A DNA stretch of 64,000 nucleotides. It comes from JAAUTG01 sp964458705. GTDB taxonomy: Bacteria; Bacteroidota; Bacteroidia; Chitinophagales; Saprospiraceae. Both the position numbers and the translations under genes were made by a program. The DNA lies in the NCBI GenBank assembly GCA_964458705.1, contig CAYWKD010000016.1, positions 12,318 through 76,317 of the forward strand. Reading direction: 5' to 3'. The notes under the pieces were generated by a model. The model saw nothing but the letters and a program-made list of their open reading frames with translations. It ran no database searches and was not told where the DNA came from. This document shows positions 1-12,400 of this stretch, piece after piece (within the stretch, counting starts at the first letter, position 1; each line of letters opens with the position of its first letter).

Positions 1-2
1 CA

Positions 3-3000
3 CCAGCTGGGTTTGTAGAAAACGATTTGGATTGTGATGATAATGAAAGTAAGATTAATCCTAACGCTGTGGAGATCATTTGTAATGGTATCGACGAAAA
101 CTGTAATGGAATAGAAGACGATGCCACTTTGGATGCGCCTATCACAAGAGATACAAGCGTTTGTGCAGGTGAAATGGCTACCGTATCTGCAACAGCTCCC
201 GAAGGTGGATTTATTCTTTGGTACAGCTCAGCGGCAGGAAGTGACTTACTGGCATTTGATGATGAAGCGAGCGGTTACACCATAAAAACAGAAGCTGGGA
301 TGGATTCCATCGTAGTTTATGCAGAGGCTTGGCTAGGATTTGACTGCACTTCTTCGGAGCGTAGCCGAGCCGTTATTCGTGTTGATCCTCTACCCCAACT
401 GACAGTTGGAAATGCACCGGTAGTCTGCAAGCGTGAGCTCATTCATTTAGATGAAATTCCAGTGGTAGATGAAGCCAATTTGGGTGGAGTAATCTCTTAT
501 CATTCTGGTTTGCCCGCTAATCTTGATAACGAACTTTCTGATTTAACAATTCTTCCCACCAGCGATCTGACTTTTTATGTAGCTTCAACAACCGCTCAAG
601 GATGCCAAGCTACAGAATCCATTCAGATCAAGGCAGGAAGTGAACCTGCCATAAATATTATTCCTGCTGACACAGTCATCGTCTGTGCAGGAGCAGAGCA
701 AACCCTAAGAGCCTTATCTTTTGATCCTGATTCAAGTTACAATTACATTTGGAATAATGGTGCCATCAGTAAGCAAATTACCTTTGAGACCAACAGTAAT
801 CTAGGCACTATTGAAGAATTTATCCTCACCGTAACCAACAGCATTGGTTGCACAAAGTTAGACACTGCTTGGGTGAAGACGAGTGTTGGTATTGGATCTG
901 CAAGAATTGCGCCAAGCGAAGTTACAAGTTGCGGCGGAGATGATGGCTCCATTTTAGTAGAACCACTTTCTGGAACACCTCCCTTCGCTTACACTTGGCA
1001 AGGCAAGGAAAATGGTAACGTACAAAATATTGATGGTGCATTCACTATTCCCAATCTTTCACAAGGTACTTACAAAATCTCAATCGTGGATAGCTCGCCT
1101 TTGGGATGTTCCATTCAACTACCCTTTACAGTAGTGAACGGCCCGAGTGCTCGAGTGAGCGTAGAATCCATTAAAATGGTATCTTGCCATAGTGGAAGCG
1201 ATGGTGAAATTTGCCTTGATGTACGTGGAGTTGACCCATTGATCGTTTGGGAAAATGGTAGCAATGATGCCTGTCTTTCTGGGCTTTCGAGTGGTACTTA
1301 CAGCGTTACCGTGTTTGATGGAGCTTGTGCAAGCGTCATTGAAGATATTCAAATCACAGAACCAACGCCTATCCAGATTACAAAAAACTTGACTACTCCA
1401 ACCTGTGCGGATCGACTAGATGGCGCAATAGCTTTGAATACAGCAGGTGGCACAAGTCCTTACACCCATTTCTGGAATGATAACTCTAACTTTGAAGATC
1501 GCAACAATCTTGCCGCTGGTCAGTATATTGTCTCTATTGTGGACTTTAACAATTGTACTTTTTCCGACACCATTCAATTGACTGCACCTGACCCTCTAAA
1601 AATATTGGAAGAAGGACGTACTAATATCAGTTGTTCAAGCGAAGAGGATGGCTCAATACAAAGCAATATAATAGGTGGGACAAACCCCTACTTTTACAAT
1701 TGGCAAAATGGAATGCTGACTCCCAATCTCGAAAATTTATCTGATGGAAATTACGAACTAACAGTTACCGATGCTAACGGATGTAATGAATCAAAAACGT
1801 TTACCATTGAACGTCCAGCACCGTTGAATATCCAATTAGATTCCATCCAAAATGCTAGTTGTAATGGCGTGAATGACGGTGCTATCTATGTTACAGCGAT
1901 TGGTGGAACAGGTGAATACGCATTCAACTGGAGTAATGGCGCAAGCCGAGCCAACAACCAAAACATTCGGTCAGGTAAGTATAACTTGACCTTGACCGAT
2001 GGAAATGGCTGCGAAGTATCTGACTCCTTTGTAGTCAATGCTCCACCAGCCTTGAGTCTTGGTGCAGCAATCACATCACCTACCTGCATCGGGAGTACGG
2101 ATGGTGCAATAACGCTAGAGGTAACCGGTGCAGATGTGGACACTTACCGCTGGAATGATAGCACTACCAACGCTGATCGTGTAGGTATCATGAATGGTAT
2201 TTATAGCGTAACTATTACAGACGAAAATGGGTGCGTGCTAGATTCTATCTTTCGGGTTGAAGCTCCACAAGCCTTCAATGTAAATATTACAACACGTCCG
2301 CCGAGTTGTTTTGATAGTTTTGATGGTAGCATTCAACTCAATGTGAGCAATCAAAATGGCCTGCCTCCTAGCTTTGAATGGAGTAACAATTCGACTACTC
2401 AAAACCTCCTTGATTTAAAAAGTGACAGTTACTCAGCCACTATTACAGATGCGGATGGTTGCCAATTTGTAACGGATACGATTCAGCTAGAAGCTCCAGA
2501 CTCTATTAGTATTTTAGTGCAAAAAATCTCACCCGTTCAATGTGCCAATGAAGCTAGTGGCAGCATAGAAATTGAAGTCTTTGGCGGTGTGCCACCTTAT
2601 AAATTTAGCTGGAACACTAGCGATACCACCAAGAGTCTATTTGATGTAGAAGCAGGCTTGTATCGCTTGGCTGTTTTAGATGAAAATAGTTGTGCCATAG
2701 AAAGTGATTTGCTGCCAGTGGAGCAACCTGAACCTATACAGCTCAATTACGAAATCATCCAAAATGAAATTTGCCAACTAGAAAATGAAGAAGTAGATAG
2801 TCTGAAACTAAGCGTAGCGGGTGGCATCATGCCTTACTCATTTGATTGGAATAATGGTGATACAACAGCAAATATAGTTGGTCTGAAAGCAGGTGATTAC
2901 AGCGTTGTGGTCAGCGATCAAAATAATTGTTCAGTGGTCATCCCTTCTATTAAAGTGAAACCTTCTGCCAGTGGTTTTTCCATTAGAACCTTAAAGCAGA

Positions 3001-4472
3001 ATGTAAGCTGTTCCAATGCTAATGATGGTGATATTTTCGCATCTGTACTAGGAGGAACACCGCCTTATCTTTATCATCTTAGCGATGGAAATATTACCAC
3101 TCAAAACATAGATACCTTGCGATTTAGCAACCTCTCAGCAGGTAATTACGATCTTTCTATCACCGACAATATTGGTTGTACTGCCACAGCTCAAAATATT
3201 TTTATTGCTGAACCAGAAACCATTAATATTGTATTAAACGACAATGGCGTAAAGCAAGTAACTTGCAAAAATGGGGCAGATGGCGCAATTGATGTTACGC
3301 TAACAGGAGGGCAATCTCCTTATGCCTTTACTTGGTTGAACACAAAAGACTCCATCATCAGTCAAACCGAAGACCTAAAAAATGTTGTAGCAGGTCAATA
3401 TCGCCTATTAGTAGAAGATGCCAACGGCTGTCAGGCACAATCAAGGAGCTACATCATTCGAGAACCTACAACAGCGATTACGTTTTCTGATATCAAAGTT
3501 AATAATGTTACTTGCTTTGGTGGAAATAATGGAAGTATTGTGCTGAACGTAACAGGTGGAACGCCTCCCTACATCTTTGATTGGAACAATGGATTTTATC
3601 CACTCCGCAACCTACCAAATGTAACAGCAGGTTTTTACACACTAAAAGTAAAAGATCAAAAAAATTGTATTGCCATCTTAGATTCTGTAGAAGTTAGACA
3701 AGCCAATCGCCCTATTGAAATACAAGAATCTATCATCAAATCAGCGTCTTGCTTCGACGCAGCAGATGGCAGTATTCAAGTCGAATTACAAGGAGGCATA
3801 AAGCCGTATCGCCTTTTCTGGCAATCTACCGACGCAGGAAATAACTACATCAATGGCGACACTAGCCTAGTAAATGATCTAACCAAAGGCAATTATGAAT
3901 TGATTGTTACGGATAGTTTAGCTTGCCGAGCAATATTTGATTTCACGATTAATGCACCAGAAGCCATACAAATTGATCTGACTAGTACACCTACACCCAA
4001 CGGAGAAATGATGGGTAGCGCAACGGCTGAAATAGCAGGAGGTACACCACCATATCGCTACCAATGGGACGTTGAGGGCAGTCGAGATACTTCCACTTTG
4101 CTCAATCTCGGTATTGGTATTTATAATCTAACAGTAACAGATGCCAGAGATTGTAAGGCTTCTGCAACCGTTGAGGTACGCTCTGATACAATAGATGCTA
4201 TTTTTAATATCGAAAACAACTTGGTATTTGAACTTACGCCTAATCCAAGCTCGGGGGAAGTCCTACTTACTCTTCCCAATCTGCCACCAACTGAAGTAGC
4301 CGTAAACATTTATAATAATCTGGGACAAATTCTGAAGCGAAATAAGAAACACGTCCAGAAAAATATTTTGCTAGAACTAAACGACTTGAACGAAGGTAAT
4401 TACTGGATACAAGTAATAACAAAAGAGGGGCAATCTGGCATTAAACAAGTTCTCATCGTTGGTGGGCATTAA
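3..4472 (+). CDS. Giant T9SS-secreted surface protein with SprB-type repeats (5' end outside window)
   Basis: Partial gene: the frame is open from base 3, so the true start lies upstream. It begins with a MopE-type metal-binding motif (two Cys-Asn-Gly-Ile-Asp-type units at about 30-125, rich in Asp and Cys). From about base 897 to 4180 there are about 14 diverged repeats of 80-90 residues carrying the SprB pattern: a Cys, then Asp-Gly-Ser/Ala, then GGTPPY-like, then a Trp-Asn turn, then a Gly-x-Tyr strand ending in Asp-x-x-Gly-Cys. The last 85 residues form a type A T9SS sorting domain (LTPNPSSGEVLL, then a Gly-rich end). SprB in Flavobacterium is a mobile adhesin moved by the gliding machinery, so a role as a secreted adhesin is inferred. 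The enzyme-free architecture argues against a catalytic role. Confidence 0.9.
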   Translation, partial: PAGFVENDLDCDDNESKINPNAVEIICNGIDENCNGIEDDATLDAPITRDTSVCAGEMATVSATAPEGGFILWYSSAAGSDLLAFDDEASGYTIKTEAGMDSIVVYAEAWLGFDCTSSERSRAVIRVDPLPQLTVGNAPVVCKRELIHLDEIPVVDEANLGGVISYHSGLPANLDNELSDLTILPTSDLTFYVASTTAQGCQATESIQIKAGSEPAINIIPADTVIVCAGAEQTLRALSFDPDSSYNYIWNNGAISKQITFETNSNLGTIEEFILTVTNSIGCTKLDTAWVKTSVGIGSARIAPSEVTSCGGDDGSILVEPLSGTPPFAYTWQGKENGNVQNIDGAFTIPNLSQGTYKISIVDSSPLGCSIQLPFTVVNGPSARVSVESIKMVSCHSGSDGEICLDVRGVDPLIVWENGSNDACLSGLSSGTYSVTVFDGACASVIEDIQITEPTPIQITKNLTTPTCADRLDGAIALNTAGGTSPYTHFWNDNSNFEDRNNLAAGQYIVSIVDFNNCTFSDTIQLTAPDPLKILEEGRTNISCSSEEDGSIQSNIIGGTNPYFYNWQNGMLTPNLENLSDGNYELTVTDANGCNESKTFTIERPAPLNIQLDSIQNASCNGVNDGAIYVTAIGGTGEYAFNWSNGASRANNQNIRSGKYNLTLTDGNGCEVSDSFVVNAPPALSLGAAITSPTCIGSTDGAITLEVTGADVDTYRWNDSTTNADRVGIMNGIYSVTITDENGCVLDSIFRVEAPQAFNVNITTRPPSCFDSFDGSIQLNVSNQNGLPPSFEWSNNSTTQNLLDLKSDSYSATITDADGCQFVTDTIQLEAPDSISILVQKISPVQCANEASGSIEIEVFGGVPPYKFSWNTSDTTKSLFDVEAGLYRLAVLDENSCAIESDLLPVEQPEPIQLNYEIIQNEICQLENEEVDSLKLSVAGGIMPYSFDWNNGDTTANIVGLKAGDYSVVVSDQNNCSVVIPSIKVKPSASGFSIRTLKQNVSCSNANDGDIFASVLGGTPPYLYHLSDGNITTQNIDTLRFSNLSAGNYDLSITDNIGCTATAQNIFIAEPETINIVLNDNGVKQVTCKNGADGAIDVTLTGGQSPYAFTWLNTKDSIISQTEDLKNVVAGQYRLLVEDANGCQAQSRSYIIREPTTAITFSDIKVNNVTCFGGNNGSIVLNVTGGTPPYIFDWNNGFYPLRNLPNVTAGFYTLKVKDQKNCIAILDSVEVRQANRPIEIQESIIKSASCFDAADGSIQVELQGGIKPYRLFWQSTDAGNNYINGDTSLVNDLTKGNYELIVTDSLACRAIFDFTINAPEAIQIDLTSTPTPNGEMMGSATAEIAGGTPPYRYQWDVEGSRDTSTLLNLGIGIYNLTVTDARDCKASATVEVRSDTIDAIFNIENNLVFELTPNPSSGEVLLTLPNLPPTEVAVNIYNNLGQILKRNKKHVQKNILLELNDLNEGNYWIQVITKEGQSGIKQVLIVGGH
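897..4180 (+). repeat. About 14 SprB-type protein repeats, strongly diverged
   Basis: Each unit is roughly 80-90 codons and ends in a Thr-Asp-x-x-Gly-Cys strand. Core GGTPPY variants occur in almost every unit (GTPPF, GGTSPY, GGTNPY, GGVPPY, GGQSPY, GGIKPY). Unit-to-unit identity at DNA level looks low, so this is an old array rather than a recent expansion. Boundaries are approximate. Confidence 0.8.
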
Positions 4473-4623
4473 GGCTTAGGTTTAATAAAATTCCAAAAAA
4501 GCATTAGCCACAAAACTTAATCTTTAAGAGATTTGTCAACTTCAAATCCAATGGCTCATTTACGCAAGAGACATCGCCAAGTACAACTTTTTAACATTTG
4601 GAACGTAAAACCAGCAATAACTT

Positions 4624-6264
4624 ATGGTTCAAATGTATAAGAGGATGATGCAACAAACTAAACCCTTATCTTATTTATTCCTATTTTGTTTAATTGTAAC
4701 CTGTTTTACAGCTAAAGCTCAAGACAAAAAAGAGCCTTCTTTCCCCAATCAAATTGGCACAAAGGTGCTACTGCTAAACTACGGTCTGACAAACGACGTG
4801 GATACCCTTCGATTTACCAATGGCTTTGAGGCTTTCATTACGACGGGAGTGGGTGAACGACTCAATTTTTCCCTACCCGTTCGGGCGGGAGTACAACATG
4901 TGCCAGGACGCTTGAATAATCAGAGTTTTCTTGGCTTAGATGGCATTATTCAAGTGCTCTTGCAAGATCGAAAAAAAACATGGACGCCTTACGCTTTAGC
5001 AGGTGGCGGAGTCGTATGGGAAAATTTTGATTCCACGAATATTCAGCTACCTGTCGGCATTGGTACAAACGTTCAGCTAGGTAAAAATTCTTTCTTAAAC
5101 TTAGAGTTAGAATATCGCTATGGACTTTCTGAAAACCGCAACAACTTGCAATTTGGAATAGGCTATGCTTATCAGTTCAATCAAAAAGACCTAGACAGAG
5201 ATCAAGATGGCGTTCCAGATGAAGTAGATCAATGCCCAAACAAAGCAGGCTCTAGGTCTTTATCCGGCTGTCCGGACTTGGATAATGATGGCATCGCAGA
5301 TGATGCGGATGCTTGCCCGACCTTGCCGGGTTTGGAAGCTTTTGCTGGCTGCCCAGATAGCGACGAAGATGGCATATCAGATGATGAAGACCGTTGTCCA
5401 GAGTTAGCTGGAGATAAAGCGACTAAAGGTTGTCCAGATGCAGATCAAGATGGTGTGCCAGATCAAGAAGACGAATGCCCAGAAGAACGTGGCAGGCTGA
5501 GTGGTTGTCCTGATAGCGACGGCGATGGTATTGCCAATAAAGACGATGCTTGCCCTGATAAGGCCGGAACGCCTGAGTACAACGGTTGTCCTGCAATGGA
5601 TTCGGATGGAGATGGACTTGAGGACGCTGAGGACGAGTGCCCTAATGAAAAAGGAGAAATAGCTACAAATGGCTGCCCAGATAGCGATCAAGATGGTTTT
5701 CCAGATATTAATGATAGCTGCCCTGAACTTCCAGGTTCTTACGATGGCTGTCCTGATACAGACCAAGACGGTCTGCATGACGCCGAGGATAAATGTCCTT
5801 ATCTAATAGGTACAAAAGCTACAAATGGTTGCCCAGATGAAATAAATAGATCGACAGGAATAGTCCAAGATAAAGATACCGTTACCAATGAATCCGAGCT
5901 AAATATCTCAGAAGCGGATCGGACTATTTTATCAGAAGCGGCTCAGAATGTTCAGTTTGAAACAGGTAGCGCAATATTGAAAGCAGCCTCTTATGATGTG
6001 CTGAGAGAAATTGTCAATATTTTGAATCGCTATCCTGAATATGACTTGAGCATCGAAGGACATACGGATAATGTGGGAAATGAAAATACAAACTTAGAAC
6101 TTTCGGAAGAACGCGCTAAAGCTTGCTACGAATATATTATTTCAAAAGGCATTTCAGCAGACAGATTGATCTACAAAGGTTTTGGAGAGCAAAAACCTGT
6201 TGAAAATAATACTACTAGAGAGGGGCGTTTCATGAACCGCAGAGTAGAATTTATACTTAACTGA
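4624..6264 (+). CDS. OmpA family outer-membrane protein with TSP3 calcium-binding repeats
   Basis: 546 residues. A signal peptide ends near AKAQ (residue 33). Residues about 40-188 look like a small outer-membrane beta-barrel (alternating strands, Gly-rich). Residues 191-405 hold eight thrombospondin type 3 repeats of the form D-x-D-x-D-G-x-x-D-x-x-D-x-CP, each able to bind calcium. Residues about 440-546 are an OmpA C-terminal domain with the GHTDNVG motif and an Arg in LSEERAKA, the residues that bind peptidoglycan in this family. It should therefore tie the outer membrane to the wall. The start at 4624 is followed by in-frame ATGs at 4633, 4648 and 4651; any of them keeps the signal peptide. 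It sits between two giant T9SS proteins on the same strand, which suggests but does not prove a surface-anchoring role. Confidence 0.93.
   Translation: MVQMYKRMMQQTKPLSYLFLFCLIVTCFTAKAQDKKEPSFPNQIGTKVLLLNYGLTNDVDTLRFTNGFEAFITTGVGERLNFSLPVRAGVQHVPGRLNNQSFLGLDGIIQVLLQDRKKTWTPYALAGGGVVWENFDSTNIQLPVGIGTNVQLGKNSFLNLELEYRYGLSENRNNLQFGIGYAYQFNQKDLDRDQDGVPDEVDQCPNKAGSRSLSGCPDLDNDGIADDADACPTLPGLEAFAGCPDSDEDGISDDEDRCPELAGDKATKGCPDADQDGVPDQEDECPEERGRLSGCPDSDGDGIANKDDACPDKAGTPEYNGCPAMDSDGDGLEDAEDECPNEKGEIATNGCPDSDQDGFPDINDSCPELPGSYDGCPDTDQDGLHDAEDKCPYLIGTKATNGCPDEINRSTGIVQDKDTVTNESELNISEADRTILSEAAQNVQFETGSAILKAASYDVLREIVNILNRYPEYDLSIEGHTDNVGNENTNLELSEERAKACYEYIISKGISADRLIYKGFGEQKPVENNTTREGRFMNRRVEFILN
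5194..5850 (+). repeat. Eight TSP3 (thrombospondin type 3) repeats in the OmpA protein
   Basis: Eight in-frame units of about 24-30 codons, each with the Asp-x-Asp-x-Asp-Gly loop followed by a Cys-Pro. Unit boundaries are approximate; the motif is seen directly in the translation. Confidence 0.85.
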
Positions 6265-6272
6265 CAGTCAAT

Positions 6273-6306
6273 ACTAGATGTTGGTACTTTACTCCCAACA
6301 TCTAGT
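6273..6306 (+). terminator. Stem-loop after the OmpA gene, terminator candidate
   Basis: A perfect 12-bp inverted repeat (ACTAGATGTTGG and its complement) with a 10-nt loop starts 9 nt after the OmpA stop. No strong T run follows, so termination may be weak, or the stem may protect the mRNA 3' end. Confidence 0.5.
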
Positions 6307-6491
6307 GTGTTAAGCTACTTTTAAATTGAAACTTCTATCCCTTTTTTACGTCTTCAATAATCAAAGGCGTTTATAGACACCCTATCCCACTGCCATTAGT
6401 AAGTCAATAAATAAAAGGCTTCGCTATTTGGCTACCATAGATTGAATTCCCTTATTACTACGCTAAGTTTTTCTGTGAACATAAATATTGA

Positions 6492-9400
6492 ATGATGATT
6501 CCTTTAAGATTCTACACGGTAGTATCCTTGTTGTTGGGAATAGTTACTTTTTCTAATCTAGCAGCACAGTCTGAGGACTGTATCTTACGAAATGGCGACC
6601 TTGTTGTTACCAATACTAATGATAGTGGCAGTGGGTCGCTTAGAGCAGCCATTGCATGTGCCAATTCCATAGCTGGTTCTAATCGAATTATTTTTGATAT
6701 TAATGGAACAGGGCAACAAGTTATTTTTGTTGGACAAACAACGGGAGAGCCACTACCTCCACTAAGTGATGAAGGGACAATTATTGACGGAACTACGCAG
6801 TCAGGTTCATCAGTTGAACCAAGAATTGTCTTAGATGGTAGAGCTACACAGTGGGACTTGCCTGTAAATGGGCTATTCATCTTAGCGAACAATTGTGAAG
6901 TGTTGGGCTTAGAAATTCGCTACTTCCCAGATGACGGAATCGATATTTTTGGAGCGGATAATGTAAAAATTGGCAGACCAAGAAGAGGAAATGTCGTTTA
7001 TGGTTGCGGAGAGGAAAGGGACTATTACGATGAAGCTAGTCCGAGAGGTCCATGGGAAGGATGTGGAATTGTGCTGAGAAATGGGGCTAATTTTTGTCAG
7101 ATTCAATCCAATTTAATTGGAACAGATAAAGATTTTACTTCAACCTTTCCCAACGAGTACGCAGGCATTTTAATCAGAACAAATTCTTCAAACAACGTCA
7201 TAGGAGGCAGTGGTGATGATGTTTATAATGTAATTGCATTCAACCAAGTGGGCGTACAAATTGATGGTTCTACCTCTTGTGCCATGTTTGGCAATTCAAT
7301 GTTGTGTAATAAAAACGATGCTATTCGTTTTAGAAACGGAGGTAATCAAAATAAACCTGCACCAATTATTACAACAGCTTCAACGGAAGTTATTAGAGGT
7401 ACAGCAATTCCGGGTGATTTTGTAGAGATATTTGTGAATAAATCCTCAGAATGTAGCGATACCCCTTGCCAAGGTCGTGTGTTCGTAACACGTCTTGTAG
7501 CTAGACCAGATAGCAGTTGGAGTTTTACCACAAGTGGCATCAATTTTAACGATTTTGATATTGTAACCGCTACGGCTACGGATGCAGCAGGAAACACCTC
7601 AGATTTTGCTAATTGCCGATCACTCAATACTATCGAAAATACCTGTGCTGAAGCTAACGGCACAATCTGGGTTACGAACACAAATGATGACGGTGATGGA
7701 TCACTTAGAGCAGCCATTGAGTGCGCCAATAGTATCGCTGGACAGAATACCATTAAATTTAATATTTCGGGTACAGGACGAAAAGTAATTTATGTAAGTT
7801 CAACAACTGGACAACCGCTACCAGCATTGATAGATGATAATACCATCCTTGACGCTTCTACCCAAACCGGATTTGGTCAAAATGGTAACTACGAGCCCCT
7901 GATCGTACTAGACGGTTCAGCGGCAGACTGGGATATTCCTTACAACGCTATATGGATAAGAGGAAACAATTGTGAAGTTTATGCCTTAGAGGTTAGAAAT
8001 TTTCCTGATGATGGCATTGATGTAAGTGCTGCCAATGGTGTTGTCATTGGTGCGCCAAACAAAGGAAACGTTATTTACAACTGCGGTATTGACCAAGATA
8101 TATTCCCAAATGTAAATCCTAGCGGACCTTGGGAAGGTTGTGGCATCATTCTCAAAAATGGCTCTAGCAACTGCAAAGTATCTAGCAACATTATAGGCAC
8201 TAACTACAATAAGACCATAGAAATTGGCAACGAAAACTGCGGCATTGCAGTAAGCAACAGAGAGCGCAATCATACAATTGGAGGCAACAATTTAGAAGAG
8301 GGCAATTACATAGCACACAACCCAATGGGCATTGAATTACGCACCGGTGCCAGCCAAATCACTATGCTCAAAAATACATTTAACTGTAATGATACGATTG
8401 CCATTGTGCTTCGCGGAACAGCTAATGCAAATAAACAAGCTCCTGTAATTAATCAAGTTGCAGCAGTAGGAAGTTCAAAGCTGTTGGGCGGAACAGCTAC
8501 GCCCAACGACCAAATTGAATTATATCTTTCTAGCAGCGCATTTTGCCCAAACAAACCTTGTCAAGGACAAATATATCTGGGAAGTGTCCAAGCCAACTCC
8601 AGCGGAGAATGGATATTTAGCGCTACTGCTACAAACATCCCTGCCGATGCTGTTATTACGGCTACTGCTACCGATGTTAGTGGAAATACCTCTGCATTTG
8701 CTAGTTGCTACACGAATCAACTTGCAAGTTGCGATGAATTCAGAGCGACTATCGCCAGTCGTAGAAATGAAACTTGTGATAGTGACAATGGTACATTTTC
8801 AGTTGCCGTAGAAGGTGGAACCGCTCCTTACATTTATAATATTGGAAATGGAACAACACTAAGCCCTGATTTTACAAACTTAGATAGTGGCACTTACTCG
8901 GTAACGATTACAGATGCCAATGGCTGTATTGCCACTCAGGCTACTGCCATCAATAGTCTAGCTCCACCAACCATTTTTGTTGTAGATACTAGTTCTGCTA
9001 CTTGTGGTCAGCCAACAGGTGCATTTACGATTCTTGCTTTTGGTGGTGTCCCACCTTTTCAGTTTGACATAGGTAATGGTTTTACGGACAATAACCGTTT
9101 TGAGCAACTAGCATCGGGAACTTACGAGCTTACGCTTTCCGATGCTACTGGCTGCCAAACAATTGAGACCATAGAGATCAGTGAATTAGCATCCATTGAA
9201 TTGAGCATAATGACCCTAGAAGATGCTAGCTGCGGAGAAAATAATGGCGTAGCAGTCGGCAAAATAAGTGGAGGTATTGAGCCTATTGTTTATGATTTAG
9301 GTCCTCTATCTTCTAGCACTTCGCGTTTTGAAAATTTAGCTCCTGGAACTTATACTATGATTGCTAGAGATGCCAACGGCTGTAGAGCATCCCATAGTTT

Positions 9401-12400
9401 CACCATTGATGCCACACCTCCTTTGTCTTTAAGCGTCTCTGATGTTGAAGATGCAGATTGTAGTCAGGCAAGTGGGCAGATTATAGTTACAGCCACTGGT
9501 GGAACACCTCCTATTTTATACAATTATGGTAATGGACTAACCGCTAATCCTATCTTTTCTAACTTAAATCCCGGCACTTATCTCATCACAGCTACGGATG
9601 CTAATGGCTGCGAAGCTGTTCAGTCAGCGAGAATAACTTCAATGGGCAACCTTAGTGTAACGCTAACTTCCCAAATAGATGCTAGCTGTGGAGAAAATAA
9701 TGGTTCATTCACTGTTGAAGTTGTCTCAGGAGAAGCACCATTCACTTTCGATATTGGACAAGGAGTATCTAGTACGACCACATTTACTGATTTAGCAGTA
9801 GGAGATTATGTACTGACTATAACGGATGCCTCTGGTTGTACAACAACACAGGAGGTCTATATTGATGAAATTCCGCCACTTGGATTGGAAGTAGTTAATG
9901 TTATTAATGCCAATTGTGCAACAGGTGGAGGAGCATTCAACGTTTTTGCCTCAGGCGGTACACTGCCAATTAACTATTCTATTGGTGAAGGCGAAACTTC
10001 TAACCCTTTCTTTGGAGGCTTGCCTGCTGGAAATTATACTATCACAGCCACAGATGCAAGCGGTTGTCAAGCTACCCGAACAATAGAAATTGGTTTGATT
10101 GGGTCTTTAGAACTTGCACCCGTTGAAATAACTAATGCTACTTGTGGCTTATCGAACGGAGCTGTATTTATCGAACCTACTTCTGGTCAACCGCCTTATC
10201 AATACAAAATCAGCGGAGAGGCTTCCAATTCTAATATCATTGACGGATTGGCAGCAGGCACTTACGAAATTAGCGTAACCGATGCAGTTGGCTGCTCAGC
10301 TACTCAACAAATCATCATAGAAGAAGATGGTACAACACTGGAAGCAAACACAAATATCATTAACATAGCAGAATGTGGACAATCAAATGGTAGCTTTAAT
10401 GTAGAAGTAGAAGGAGGCACTGCACCTTATACTTATGCCATAAACAACGACGAACAAGACCACTCAACATTTGATAACTTAAGTGGCGGGACTTACGAAG
10501 TCATCATAGAAGATGCAAACAATTGTGAAATTATAGAAACAGTCGTATTGGAGGAAACTCCACCAATTACCACCGAAATAGCTGCTCAGAGCAACACGAG
10601 CTGTGGATTAGATAATGGACAATTCTCAATTGCTGCTCTCACAGGTACAGCACCTTATACTTTTACAATCGGCAATGAAAATTTTGAGAGTGGTGATTTT
10701 ACTGATGTAGAAGCAGGTGTTTATGAAGTTGTCATTACAGATGCTAATGGCTGTGCAACGGTTGAAGTAGTTACCATCGAAGAAGGAGGAACAACGCTAA
10801 GTGCAGTTACCACAATCAATAACATTGCAACCTGCGGTCAATCGAATGGTCAATTTGAAATAGAGCCTACTGGTGGACTTTTACCTTATATTTATTCTAT
10901 CGGTAACGGTGAGCAAGATAGCCCAATTTTTGATGATTTAAGCGGTGGAACTTACATTTACACCCTCACCGATGCCAATGGTTGTGAATTTATCAACGAA
11001 ATTGTTATCAAGGAAACGCCACCAATCACCGTTAGTATTGCCAATAAAACAGATGCCAAATGTGGTGAAGATAATGGTCAATTTGACGTAGTGGTAACGA
11101 GTGGAACGCCGCCGTACAGTTACAATATTGGAGATGGCATTATCACAAACCCTAGTTTTGTCAATTTGGCAAGTGGACGCTATGCTGTAACGGTTACAGA
11201 TGCCAATTTTTGTACCACAACCGAAATTATTGCGATAGACGAATCCCTGCCTCTTTCCGTTCGCATTGACGACAGAGTAGTAGCTAAATGTGGTGCAGCC
11301 AATGGGGCATTCACAGTGACCACAACAGGTGGAACGCCACCGTATAGCTATAATATTGGAAATGGTGAAACGACCAATGCTCTATTCGATGATCTTGCAG
11401 GAGGGGCATATTCACTAGTCGTTACAGATAGTCAAGGTTGCAAAACAACTACCAATGTAGTAATTGAGCAGACTAATACCCTTTCAGCTAGTATTATCAA
11501 TCAGACGGCTGCTAATTGCGGACAAAATAATGCAATAATTGAAATTAAAGTAGAAGGAGGACAAGCACCTTACCAATATACGATTAGTAACCAAACTTTT
11601 GATGAGTCAACTATTGAGGGACTGGGAGCAGGGCGTTACACCGTCATTGTTTCAGATGCTTTTGACTGTACAGCGAACTTAGAAGTAAGCATTGAAGAAA
11701 ATTCTACTATTGAAGCCAATGCGGTGGCTATTCAAACTGATTTTTGTGGCGAAGGTGATGGTGCTTTTACTATTAACGCTTCTGGTGGTACTGCCCCTTA
11801 TGTTTTTACTTGGAGCAATGGTACAGATGAAGATGGCGTTTTTACTGATGTGGCGGCTGGTGAATACGATATTACAACTACCGATGCTAATGGTTGTCAA
11901 GCTATTGTGAACGTAGTTATTGAGAAAAATACCGATTTAGCCATTTCACTACTCAATCAACAAGCTCCAACTTGCGGTGAAGCAAATGGTATTATTACCG
12001 TATCCGCAAGTGGTGGTACTGCTCCTTACTCTTTTGACATAGGCAATGGTATTTCTACAAGTTCTACCTTTAGTAACTTGACAGCAAATGAGTACCCTAT
12101 CAAAGTAATTGATGGCAATGGCTGTATCGCTAGTCTCACTGTAAACTTGGAAAGTGCAGTTGCTCCACTAAGCGTAAGTACTGTGAATCAATTAGAGGTA
12201 AGTTGCAGATTGAATAATGGAAGTTTTGAATTAGAAGTAGAAGGTGGTACTGCGCCGTACACTTATGATATTGGTAATGGCGAGACCACTACATCCGTTT
12301 TTACAGCACTTGAAGTAGGTACTTATGTTGTAACTATCATGGATAACGCTGGCTGTGAAGCATTCGAAGATGTTACTATCGGAAGTGTGGAAACACTGCA

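Noticed and set aside
5404..5778. 124-residue minus-strand frame inside the OmpA gene
   Set aside because: It is the complement of the TSP3 repeats; the regular Asp codons on the other strand give an open frame by themselves.
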